A stretch of 23,798 bases of DNA from DATDDB01 sp041490205 (GTDB lineage Bacteria; Pseudomonadota; Gammaproteobacteria; Burkholderiales; Gallionellaceae), in NCBI GenBank assembly GCA_041490205.1, contig JBGPSQ010000019.1, forward strand, positions 1 through 23,798. The letters are read 5' to 3'. Both the position numbers and the translations under genes were made by a program. Within the stretch, counting starts at the first letter, position 1, and the number at the start of each line of letters is the position of its first letter. Under the pieces are notes generated by a model, which did no database searches, was not told where the DNA came from, and saw nothing but the letters and a program-made list of their open reading frames with translations. Of the stretch, positions 14,233 through 21,734 are shown in pieces.

Positions 14233-16464
14233 CTACTTGGTCTTCCAGTCGAACACCCCGCCCCAATCGTCCGCGGGAGGTTCGTTGCGGTAATGGGCGA
14301 TGCGTTCCTCGAACACCTGGTACAGCCGGTGATTCGGATACATGCGCTGCAGGCTGTACAACTGCAATTCCGCCTTGTCCCACTCGCGGTTGCGATACAG
14401 GCGCAAGGCCTGGTGGAACATTTTGATCTCTTCCAGCACTTCCGGCCCAACTTCGCCTTCCACGCCCACGGGCTCGTATATGGCGACGGGCTTATCTTTA
14501 CCTTTTACGCGCACCAGGTCAAGCTCGCGGTAAACCAGGCCGGGCACGGCTGCCTTGGTGTCTTCACCCACGATGAAATCGACCCGGTATTCCTTGGTGA
14601 TGCCCTCCAGGCGGGAGGCCAGGTTCACCGCATCGCCCATCACGGTGTAGGCCACGCGCACTTCCGAACCCATGTTGCCCACGTTGACGCGGCCAGTGTT
14701 GATGCCTACTCCTATCCTGATCTCCGGCCAGCCGCGCTCCTTGAAATCATGCTGCAACCGGTGCAGCACCTGGAACATTTCCAGCCCCGCCATGACGGCG
14801 TCGCGCGCATGCTCCCTGGAATGCAGGGGCGCGCCCCAGAACGCCATGATACAGTCCCCCATGTATTTGTCTATGGTGCCGCGGTGTTTATAGATCACGC
14901 GGGAGAACGGCGTGAGGAATTCGTGCATGAACTGGCTCAATTCCCTGGGATCCATCGCCTCGGAGATGGTGGTGAAGCCGCGCACGTCGGAAAACAGGAT
15001 GGTCATTTCCCGGCTGTCGCTCTCCATGGAGACTTCTTCCGGGCGCTTGCTCATTTCCTCCACCAGTTCGCCCGGCACGTATTGCCCGAACAGGCTGGTG
15101 ATCTGGCGCTTTTTGCGCGATTCGAAGAAATAGCCGTACGACATGTTCAGCACGAACAATCCCACGATCAGCATCATGCTGTGCGCCACCGGCAAATCAA
15201 GATTGGCGCCGCGCCACATCCAGGCATCCAGGCCCGTCACGGCAACCAGCGAGCCCGCGGCCGCCAGCGTGGTTCGCCCCGGGCTCAACATCGGCAGCAG
15301 CAGGCTCAAGCTGGCGCCCAGCACCAGCACCAGCACGAATTCCACGCCCAGCATGTAGGAGGGTTTTTGCTTGATGTCCTGGTCCAGCATGCCGGAGATC
15401 AGGTTGGCATGCGCCTCAACGCCGGGATAGGCCGGGCCCACCGGGGTGGAGCGCAAGTCCTGCAAACCTGGCGCGGAAGTCCCGATCAGCACGATCTTGT
15501 CCTTCAGCGCCCCATCCGGCAGCCGGTCGCGCAGCACGTCGGTCACGGAAACGTAGGTAAAGCTGCCGGACGGGCCGCGGTAGGGCACCAGGGTGCTGAC
15601 ATCCCTGCTCCTGTCCTCTTCCTGGTTCGTATCCATCGGGATCCTGAGCTTGCCCTGGGCGGTTTGCAGCTCCATCCAGTCCATGTCGGCGCCAGCAGTG
15701 CCCTTGTCCTCGAAGACCGGTGCCAGCTTCCCGCCCAGCAGCGTGCGCACCACGGCCAGTGACAGCGATTCGTAGTAGGCGCCCTTGTATTCCACCAGCA
15801 TGGGCACGCGCCGCACCACGCCGTCCTCATCCACCATCGGGTTGAAATGCCCGGCGCCCGCCGCGCTCTTCTGCAATTCAGGCAGGTTGCCGCCGTAACC
15901 GTCCAGGCGCAAAAAATCTATGGCATGGCCGGTAAAGGCCCCCGCGGGCAGCGCCGGCTCCGGCAGGGCGCCGGTCAGGTTGCCCGTGGTGAAGTAGTAA
16001 CCCAGCACCACCCGGCGTCCCTTGATCTTGTCCGCCAGGATCTGGTCGTATTCCATTTGCGGGCGCAGCTTTTCCAGCGCGGCATGGAATTGCGGCACGC
16101 CCTTGAACTGGTTGCGCCCCATTTCCTCCAGGGTTTTCAGGCCGGAACTCTCGTCCTTTTCCGGGAACACCACGTCGAAGCCCACCACCGCGACGCCCTG
16201 CCGGTCGAACAGTTTGTCCATCAGCAGCCCGAGCCGGTTGCGGCTCCACGGCCAGCGGCCCTCTTCCTTCAGGCTTTGTTCGTCGATGTCGAGGATGACG
16301 ACGCGGGAATCCTGGGTGCGCGGCATGAACAGCCGCAGCTTGGTGTCGTAGGCGGCGCGCTCGAGCTTGCGTGACAAAGGGACGCTGTAGAAGTTGACGG
16401 CGCTGCCGAGGATCAGCATCGTCAGGGCCAGGCCCAGCCCGATTAGCAGCGCATGTCGTCTCAA
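14233..16464 (-). CDS. CHASE2-domain adenylate cyclase (class III)
   Basis: 743 residues: an N-terminal membrane helix (about 4-28), a periplasmic CHASE2 sensor (about 35-350, containing I-D-E-Q-S and G-R-W-P-W-S-R), three membrane helices (about 370-447), then a class III cyclase domain (about 484-665). Metal aspartates are D493 (F-S-D-V-R-G-F) and D537 (K-Y-M-G-D). K533 and T607 fit ATP rather than GTP selection. N614 and R618 (V-N-L-A-S-R) fit the transition-state residues. The catalytic set therefore looks complete and should make cAMP. A C-terminal TPR-like segment follows (about 680-725). The only in-frame start that fits is a TTG at 16464 after a G-rich stretch; an in-frame stop lies at 16510-16512. 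Confidence 0.94.
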   Translation of the reverse strand: MRRHALLIGLGLALTMLILGSAVNFYSVPLSRKLERAAYDTKLRLFMPRTQDSRVVILDIDEQSLKEEGRWPWSRNRLGLLMDKLFDRQGVAVVGFDVVFPEKDESSGLKTLEEMGRNQFKGVPQFHAALEKLRPQMEYDQILADKIKGRRVVLGYYFTTGNLTGALPEPALPAGAFTGHAIDFLRLDGYGGNLPELQKSAAGAGHFNPMVDEDGVVRRVPMLVEYKGAYYESLSLAVVRTLLGGKLAPVFEDKGTAGADMDWMELQTAQGKLRIPMDTNQEEDRSRDVSTLVPYRGPSGSFTYVSVTDVLRDRLPDGALKDKIVLIGTSAPGLQDLRSTPVGPAYPGVEAHANLISGMLDQDIKQKPSYMLGVEFVLVLVLGASLSLLLPMLSPGRTTLAAAGSLVAVTGLDAWMWRGANLDLPVAHSMMLIVGLFVLNMSYGYFFESRKKRQITSLFGQYVPGELVEEMSKRPEEVSMESDSREMTILFSDVRGFTTISEAMDPRELSQFMHEFLTPFSRVIYKHRGTIDKYMGDCIMAFWGAPLHSREHARDAVMAGLEMFQVLHRLQHDFKERGWPEIRIGVGINTGRVNVGNMGSEVRVAYTVMGDAVNLASRLEGITKEYRVDFIVGEDTKAAVPGLVYRELDLVRVKGKDKPVAIYEPVGVEGEVGPEVLEEIKMFHQALRLYRNREWDKAELQLYSLQRMYPNHRLYQVFEERIAHYRNEPPADDWGGVFDWKTK

Positions 16465-16513
16465 ACGGTTCCCCCCAAGCCAAACTTTCGTTGCCGACCC
16501 GACAGACTGTCAA

Positions 16514-16535
16514 GCGCACGCCCCCCGGCGTGCGC
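16514..16535. promoter_or_regulatory. GC-rich intercistronic hairpin between FHA and cyclase genes
   Basis: GCGCACGCC-CCCC-GGCGTGCGC is a perfect 9-bp stem with a 4-base loop. It lies 8 bp after the FHA stop and about 50 bp before the cyclase start. No T-run follows on the minus strand, so it is not a standard terminator. It may slow transcription, stabilise the upstream mRNA 3' end or mark a processing site, and would give uneven expression of the two halves of the cluster. Confidence 0.6.
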
Positions 16536-16543
16536 CCCAGGCG

Positions 16544-17311
16544 TCATGACTTGAAGAAGAACTCCATCTTGATGCCGGCCAACTCGATGATGTCGTGGTC
16601 TTTCAGCTGGTGCGGGTGTTCGTTGAGTTGCGCGCCGTTCAGCACGGGGTAGGTCGCGCCTTCCACGTGGGTGATGAAGTAGCCGTTGGGGCGGCGCGTC
16701 AGCACCGCCACTTGCAGGCCGGGCTTGCCCAGGGTGGTCAGGTTCTTCACCAGCTCCAGTTCCTTGCCGGCGTTCGGCCCGGTGAGGATTTGCACGGCGG
16801 CGCTGGCCGCACTGCCTCCGCCAACCGGCTGTTGCGCGGTGGTGTCGGACATTTCGTTAAACTTCCCGGTGGATTCCAAATGCGCTGCCTGCGTCGGCCT
16901 GGCCTGCGTCTGCGCGACGGGGGCGGCTTCCGGCTTCTTGGCGGCAGCAGGGGCAGTGGCAGCGGATGGTGCGCGCAGCACCATGGTGCGCTCGAAATCG
17001 GCCGCCGATGCCTGCGAGGGCTGATCGTTCAGGTACTTCATCTTGTACTTGCCGATCTCGATGACGTCGTTGTTCTGCAGGAAGTGCTTTTTCACCTGGG
17101 CGCCGTTGACCATCACGCCGTTGGTGCTGTCCAGGTCTTCCAGGAAAGAGTCGTTGAGGATGGTCACGATGGCGGCATGTTCGCCGCTCACCGCCAGGTT
17201 GTCTATCACAACATCGTTGTGCGCCTTGCGCCCGATCGTCATGCGTTCCTTGTTCAGGACGTATTCTTTCAGCACCGCCCCATCCATGCTGAGTATCAGT
17301 TTCGCCGCCAT
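16544..17311 (-). CDS. Protein with one canonical and one degenerate FHA domain
   Basis: 255 residues, cytoplasmic. FHA1 (about 3-95) has the phosphothreonine-binding residues G27-R28, S42-x2-H45 and N64-G65. An Ala/Pro-rich linker follows (about 115-170), then a C-terminal FHA-like domain (about 173-255) that keeps L-G196 and L-N225-G but lacks the Arg and the S-x2-H pair. Just after FHA1 is D-F-E-R-T109-M-V-L, a possible phospho-acceptor for the neighbouring kinase. FHA proteins read phosphothreonine, so this is a likely target or adaptor of the kinase/phosphatase pair upstream. I choose ATG 17311 (with a GAGG site) over an in-frame TTG at 17341 that overlaps the phosphatase gene. The gap to the PP2C stop is 19 bp. 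Confidence 0.9.
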   Translation of the reverse strand: MAAKLILSMDGAVLKEYVLNKERMTIGRKAHNDVVIDNLAVSGEHAAIVTILNDSFLEDLDSTNGVMVNGAQVKKHFLQNNDVIEIGKYKMKYLNDQPSQASAADFERTMVLRAPSAATAPAAAKKPEAAPVAQTQARPTQAAHLESTGKFNEMSDTTAQQPVGGGSAASAAVQILTGPNAGKELELVKNLTTLGKPGLQVAVLTRRPNGYFITHVEGATYPVLNGAQLNEHPHQLKDHDIIELAGIKMEFFFKS

Positions 17312-17330
17312 ATCATCAATCCTCGTAAAC

Positions 17331-18155
17331 TTATTTCCCAAACCACGACAGCAATTTCGCCATCATCCCGCGCGGGGCGGCAAAATCGCCTTTTACCTTG
17401 ACCAGAATGACCGACACGTTGTCGCGCCCGCCATTCTCGTTCGCCATCTTTACCAGCTGGTCCGCCGCGAGCGTAATGTTTGAACGCAATGCGTGCAGCG
17501 TACCGCCGATCTTGTCGTCTTCCACCATGTCGTTCAGTCCGTCCGAACACAACAGGTAGATGTCGCCCGTTTCCACCTCGTGCACATGCACTTCGGTCGA
17601 AACATTCGCATCGATGCCCACCGCCCGCGTGACCAGGTTCTTGTTGCGCGACAAGCGCGCATCTTCCTTGGAGATCATGCCGCTGTCAATTTGCTCCTGC
17701 AGCAGGGAGTGATCGCGGGTGACCGCCTCGAAATCGTCGCCGCGCAAGCGGTACATGCGCGAGTCGCCCACGTGGGCTACCGCCAAATGGTTGTCGTAAA
17801 ACAGCCCGGCCACAACGGTGGTGCCCATGCCCGCATACTGCGGCTGGCTTTGCGCCGCATGGAAAATCGAGGCATTGGCCTTTTGCACGTTTTCGCGCAG
17901 CAGCTCCACCGCGACATCCTCGCCGTCCTCGCCCTTGTCTTCCGGGCGGATGTCTTGCAGGCTGTGCTTGATTTCGGTGGTCAGCACGGAAACCGTGATG
18001 CCGCTGGCCACTTCGCCGGCATTATATCCGCCCATGCCGTCCGCCAGCACCACCAGACCGCATGATGGCTCGCAACTCAAGCTGTCCTCATTGTGCGCGC
18101 GCACCCTCCCCGGATGCGTTTGGCTTGCTATTTCCAGCGCGTGTTCGATATTCAT
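17331..18155 (-). CDS. PP2C-family Ser/Thr protein phosphatase
   Basis: 274 residues with the PP2C/Stp motif series: R17-x-x-N22-E-D24, L-A-D39-G-M-G-G, G-T-T-V-V, H-V-G-D-S-R-M-Y-R, C-S-D-G-L-N-D and G-G-R-D-N-V-S-V. These provide the Asp residues of the two-to-three Mn/Mg site. No membrane helix. It should reverse phosphorylation by the kinase encoded just upstream. Its ATG at 18155 overlaps the kinase stop as ATGA, so the two are translationally coupled; an AGGGGGG ribosome site precedes it. An in-frame start nine codons earlier (18182) would fall in the kinase gene and is less likely. Confidence 0.94.
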   Translation of the reverse strand: MNIEHALEIASQTHPGRVRAHNEDSLSCEPSCGLVVLADGMGGYNAGEVASGITVSVLTTEIKHSLQDIRPEDKGEDGEDVAVELLRENVQKANASIFHAAQSQPQYAGMGTTVVAGLFYDNHLAVAHVGDSRMYRLRGDDFEAVTRDHSLLQEQIDSGMISKEDARLSRNKNLVTRAVGIDANVSTEVHVHEVETGDIYLLCSDGLNDMVEDDKIGGTLHALRSNITLAADQLVKMANENGGRDNVSVILVKVKGDFAAPRGMMAKLLSWFGK

Positions 18156-18598
18156 TGCCCCCCCTGCAAATTGGCCGCGCACTTGCGTATGGCCTCGGCC
18201 ATTTCGCTTCCTGTCTGATAGCGCTGCTCCACGTCCTTATCCAGCGCCTTGTTGATTATCTTTACGATACAACGGGGCACATCCGGCTTGATCTTCAAGA
18301 TATTGCCATGCGGTTCATTGGCGATGCGAAACATCAGCTGCGCCATAGATTCCCCCTGAAACGGTAGCGTACCACAAATCAGCTGGTACAGGCTGGCGCC
18401 AAGGGAAAACAGGTCTGAGCGCCCCTCTATCTTTTTGCCCGCCAGCTGTTCGGGCGACATATAGGAAGGGGTGCCCAGCACCATGCCGGTCTTGGTCCTG
18501 GACGAATCGGTGATGCGCGCGATGCCGAAATCGGTCACTTTCACCGTGTCGGACTCGGGGTCGTACATGATGTTATGCGGTTTGATGTCGCGGTGCAC
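18152..18598 (-). pseudogene. C-terminal kinase fragment after frameshift (HRD to end)
   Basis: 148 codons in the frame one base off the upstream kinase frame. It begins with GTG-CAC-CGC-GAC and holds the H-R-D-I-K-P-H-N catalytic loop, D23-F-G, activation segment with S48-P-E50 and the rest of the kinase C-lobe. It is the direct continuation of the kinase N-lobe encoded by 18600-20709. It has no ribosome site of its own, and a kinase C-lobe alone cannot bind ATP properly. The reading frame is otherwise undamaged and ends in an ATGA overlap with the phosphatase gene, suggesting a recent lesion or a base-calling error. With one base restored the full protein would be about 852 residues. Confidence 0.85.
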
Positions 18599-20709
18599 AC
18601 GTTCAGGGTATGCGCATAGTTGAGCGCATCGGCCACCTTGGCCACGATGTCCAGCACCTTGGGGATGGGCAGCAGATTGTCCGGCTTGGTATAGGCCGCC
18701 AGGTCGCGGCCCTTGAGGAATTCCATGGCGATGTAGGCCAGGTCGTGCTCTTCGCCCGCATCGTACATGGTCACGATGTTGGGGTGGTTGAGCCGCCCGG
18801 CCGTCTCGGCCTCGCGGAAGAAGCGCGCCTTGACGTCTTCCAGCTCGTCGGCGTCGAATTCCTGCGCCAGGGCCATGGTCTTGATCGCCACTATCCGGCT
18901 GATCTTGGGATCCTTGCCCTGGTAAACCACGCCCATCGCGCCCTTGCCCAGCTCTTTCTCGATCTCGTAGCGCCCCAGCATGGGCTTGGATATGCCCGCA
19001 TTGTCGAGCTTCAGGGTGCTGTCGTTACCCCTGCTGGAGGCCCCGCCAAGGATGATGGTCTCGGACATCTGGCGCGATTGCTCGATGCGCTTCTCCAGGT
19101 CGCGGAATTTCGGGTTGAAATCGGCCATGTACTTGAACACCGACTCGGCCTTGTTGAATTGGCGCTTGCGCTCGAAATCCAGGCCGAGGTTGTACATGAC
19201 TTCCATCAGGCTGTCGTCCAGCGGCACCTTGCGCAGCTTGTCGAATGCCATGTCCAGCTGACCCTGGCCCTGGAACGCCAGCCCCAGCATGCGGTTGCTC
19301 TCGGCGGATTCCGCGTCGGACTTGAGCTTGCCCCGCTCGGCGACCAGGAAGCGCTTGGCATCCAGCACCAGGAAGCCCATCAGCAGCATGCTGGCGGGCA
19401 GCATCAGTTGCAGCCACATGCCGCGCCCGACCATCAATTCAAAGTGCGCCGCCAGCAGGGTGACAAACAGGATGGCGGTGACGAGTACGCCCATTTTCGC
19501 GCCCAGGCGCGGCAAACCCAGGATCAGGTACAGGGCGATCGCCACGAACACGCCCGCTTGCGCCCACGTCGCCCAGGTCGGCACCACGAAGAAATCCTGC
19601 TGCAGGATGCTGGAAATCGTGTGCGCCAGCACCAGCACCGACGGCATGTTGCCATCGATCGGCGTCACACCCGGCGTTCCCAGCCCGGTTGCCGTGGCGC
19701 CGATCAATACGATCTTGTCGCGGTATTTTTCAGCCGGTATCTTTTTGTTCAGGACATCGTCGAACGAATCCACCTGGAACGCGGGCTTGTTCTCGCGGCC
19801 CGCCAGGGCGCGGCCCGCATAGAAATAGGTGCGCATGCGCAGATCGGGATCGGTGGCGATATTCAGATTGCCCAGCTTCACCCCCTCGCCCAGGTTGACC
19901 TGGATGTCCTTGGGCTCGAGGTTCAGGCTCTTGGCCGCCAGCATCAGGGACAGCGAAGGGTAATACTGGTCGTAATACTTGACCACCAGCGGCTCGGCGC
20001 GCATGCCGCCGTCCACGTCCTGCTTCATGCTCAGGTGGCCGATGGACACGGCGCGCTCGCCCAGGATTGGGATCGGGTAGCCGTGCCCGGCGGCCTGCAG
20101 CGGCTCGATTTCTCTCGTACGATTGATCCGGGTCAGTGCATTTTTCTGCACATAAGGCGGCAGCGGCTGGTCCAGCTTGCCCGGCGGCCCGCCATCCTCC
20201 TGCAGATCAAACAGCATCATCGGCAGCGAGACGTTGCCCGCCTTGTCCATGCTGGCGGCAAAAGCCTTGTCGTTATCCAGGCGCTGCGAAGCCTCCTGGA
20301 TCAGCGAGCGCAGTGTTTCCACATCGGCCTGGTGATTGTTCTTCAGGCCGGACTCGACATTGACGAAATTCCCGATCTGGTTGATGAATTCCAGGCCCGG
20401 ATCCTGCTGCGGCTCGAAGAAGAACGCGGCATTGCCGATCACCTTGGGATGGCCGGCAGTGAGCGTATCCAGCATCTGGGCCTGCACTTCGCGCGGCCAG
20501 GGCCAGCGCCCGATGTTGGCAATGCTCTGGTCGTCGATCGCGATCACCGCGATCTTGTCGCTCGGGGAACGGGAAGAATAATTGACGCCAAGGTCGTAAG
20601 CCTTGTTCTCCAGGCTTTGCATCAAGCCACTTCTGGCGAAGAACAAAAAAACCACCACTACAAGCAGCCCGGCGAACCAGTCGGCCTTCCAGAACAGCAT
20701 TTTTTTCAT
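18541..20709 (-). CDS. CHASE2-domain Ser/Thr protein kinase, frameshifted before the catalytic loop
   Basis: Numbering from ATG 20709. A membrane helix (about 10-27), a periplasmic CHASE2 sensor (about 35-375, with I-D-D-Q-S and G-R-W-P-W-P-R), three membrane helices (about 383-448), a TPR-like segment (about 475-540), then the kinase N-lobe: G588-K-G-A-M-G, V-A-I-K610 and M-E-F hinge. After N-Y-A-H-T-L-N-V704 the frame reads 18 foreign codons and stops at 18541; the expected H-R-D follows one base out of frame. As read, the product lacks HRD and DFG and would be inactive. Upstream ATG 20730 is possible, but 20709 has an AGGGTGG site. It is the first gene of the minus-strand cluster. SETIIL (T551) in the linker is a possible autophosphorylation site. 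Confidence 0.9.
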   Translation of the reverse strand: MKKMLFWKADWFAGLLVVVVFLFFARSGLMQSLENKAYDLGVNYSSRSPSDKIAVIAIDDQSIANIGRWPWPREVQAQMLDTLTAGHPKVIGNAAFFFEPQQDPGLEFINQIGNFVNVESGLKNNHQADVETLRSLIQEASQRLDNDKAFAASMDKAGNVSLPMMLFDLQEDGGPPGKLDQPLPPYVQKNALTRINRTREIEPLQAAGHGYPIPILGERAVSIGHLSMKQDVDGGMRAEPLVVKYYDQYYPSLSLMLAAKSLNLEPKDIQVNLGEGVKLGNLNIATDPDLRMRTYFYAGRALAGRENKPAFQVDSFDDVLNKKIPAEKYRDKIVLIGATATGLGTPGVTPIDGNMPSVLVLAHTISSILQQDFFVVPTWATWAQAGVFVAIALYLILGLPRLGAKMGVLVTAILFVTLLAAHFELMVGRGMWLQLMLPASMLLMGFLVLDAKRFLVAERGKLKSDAESAESNRMLGLAFQGQGQLDMAFDKLRKVPLDDSLMEVMYNLGLDFERKRQFNKAESVFKYMADFNPKFRDLEKRIEQSRQMSETIILGGASSRGNDSTLKLDNAGISKPMLGRYEIEKELGKGAMGVVYQGKDPKISRIVAIKTMALAQEFDADELEDVKARFFREAETAGRLNHPNIVTMYDAGEEHDLAYIAMEFLKGRDLAAYTKPDNLLPIPKVLDIVAKVADALNYAHTLNVCTATSNRITSCTTPSPTR

Positions 20710-20911
20710 CAGTTGAGCCACCCTGAACATTTAACCGGCTAAATATTAAACCATTTTGCAAAATCAAGCCAGAACAGCTTTGATTCGACGGGGCAAACTC
20801 CCGACTGAAGGGGTTTTGCCGGCTTCGCCCCCTCTGCCCCGGCTTTAGGATAATATTTCGCCGGAGTTCGGATAACATCCGCTCCGCCCCCCACTTTTCA
20901 AGGAATCGCCC
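20710..20911. other. Divergent intergenic region, kinase cluster / DsbA-like gene
   Basis: About 200 bp with no gene. For the minus-strand cluster there is an AT-rich stretch with a TAATAT (complement at 20743-20748) that could be a -10 box, but no good -35. For the plus strand, TAATAT at about 20851-20856 is a possible -10, also without a clear -35, and AAGGA about 7 bp before ATG 20912 is the ribosome site. The middle is GC-rich and without a clear operator. Confidence 0.4.
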
Positions 20912-21550
20912 ATGCAAATCGAGGTCTGGTCGGACGTGATCTGCCCCTGGTGTTATATCGGCAAACGCCGTTTTGAACAGGCGCTGGCCCAATTTGAACA
21001 GCGCGGCCAGATCAAGATCGTCTGGCGCAGCTTTGAACTGGACCCGAATGCGCCGCAGCAGTACCCCGGCACGCTGGACGAGATGCTCTCGAAGAAGTAT
21101 GGCGTGAGCCCGCAGCAAGCGGCGGCCATGAATGCGCGCGCGACAGGGCTTGCGCATGAAGTGGGGCTGGAATACCGCTTGAGCGGGGCCCGCCCCGGCA
21201 ACACCTTCGACGCCCACCGCCTGCTGCACTTCGCCACGGAGCGCGAACTGGGCGACCGCGCCACCGAGCGAGTCATGCAAGCCTATTTCTCCGAATCGCT
21301 GCCGGCCGGCGACCGCCACGCGCTGGCCCGGCTCGCGCCGGATTTCGGCATTCCCGAAGCCGAGGCGCTGGCGATGCTGGAGAGCGATGCCTATTCCGGC
21401 GCGGTGCGGGCCGACGAAGAGCGCGCGGCCTCATTCGGCATCACCGGCGTGCCCTTCTTCGTATTCGACGAAAAATCCGGCATCTCCGGCGCGCAGCCAG
21501 TTGAAGTGTTTGCCGATGCGCTGCGGCAAGCGGCGGCGGATTCCCGGTAA
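20912..21550 (+). CDS. DsbA-family thioredoxin-fold protein (FrnE-like)
   Basis: 212 residues. The CxxC motif is C11-P-W-C14 in D-V-I-C-P-W-C-Y-I-G, the signature of the FrnE/2-hydroxychromene-2-carboxylate isomerase-like DsbA branch. A helical insert follows (about 55-160), and the cis-proline loop G-V-P-F-F occurs near residue 184. There is no signal peptide, so unlike classical DsbA it acts in the cytoplasm. Family members are dithiol oxidoreductases or glutathione-dependent isomerases, some linked to oxidative stress; the substrate here is unknown. ATG 20912 has an AAGGA site 7 bp upstream. It is divergent from the signalling cluster and likely monocistronic. Confidence 0.9.
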   Translation: MQIEVWSDVICPWCYIGKRRFEQALAQFEQRGQIKIVWRSFELDPNAPQQYPGTLDEMLSKKYGVSPQQAAAMNARATGLAHEVGLEYRLSGARPGNTFDAHRLLHFATERELGDRATERVMQAYFSESLPAGDRHALARLAPDFGIPEAEALAMLESDAYSGAVRADEERAASFGITGVPFFVFDEKSGISGAQPVEVFADALRQAAADSR

Positions 21551-21665
21551 TTGGTTGTACGCATTCATGAAAAACTGAACGCGGCCCACCGGCAACGGCT
21601 CACCCCATCTACCGGGCCATCACCTATTGCCAGTGCGGGATTGGGATGCTAGTGTGTCCAGATAC

Positions 21666-21699
21666 ATAAAAAAACCATCCAAATAAAAAAACCATCCAG
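21666..21699. repeat. Two tandem copies of a 17-bp AT-rich unit
   Basis: ATAAAAAAACCATCCA followed by A (copy 1, 21666-21682) or G (copy 2, 21683-21699), differing only at the last base. It lies 36 bp before the ankyrin-repeat gene, in a 184-bp gap without genes. It could be a duplicated protein-binding site or a slippage product. No good -35/-10 pair is apparent around it. Confidence 0.7.
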
Positions 21700-21734
21700 T
21701 AAGTATCCGATGCCTTTAGCGAAAGGATTTTGTC

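Noticed and set aside
14212..15762. Long plus-strand open frame opposite the adenylate cyclase
   Set aside because: Antisense to a cyclase with complete catalytic motifs; no recognisable domain and His/Gln-rich shadow composition.
16485..16513. Perfect TTGACA -35 box on the minus strand before the adenylate cyclase
   Set aside because: No acceptable -10 hexamer at 16-18 bp spacing (CGAAAG at 17).
18610..20742. Plus-strand 710-codon open frame opposite the CHASE2 kinase
   Set aside because: Antisense to conserved CHASE2 and kinase motifs; no domain and no ribosome site worth noting. It does not explain the frameshift.
20757..20771. Sigma-54-like box upstream of the CHASE2 kinase (TGGCTTGATTTTGCA on the minus strand)
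   Set aside because: GG and GC are 9 bases apart rather than 10, which normally destroys RpoN promoter function.
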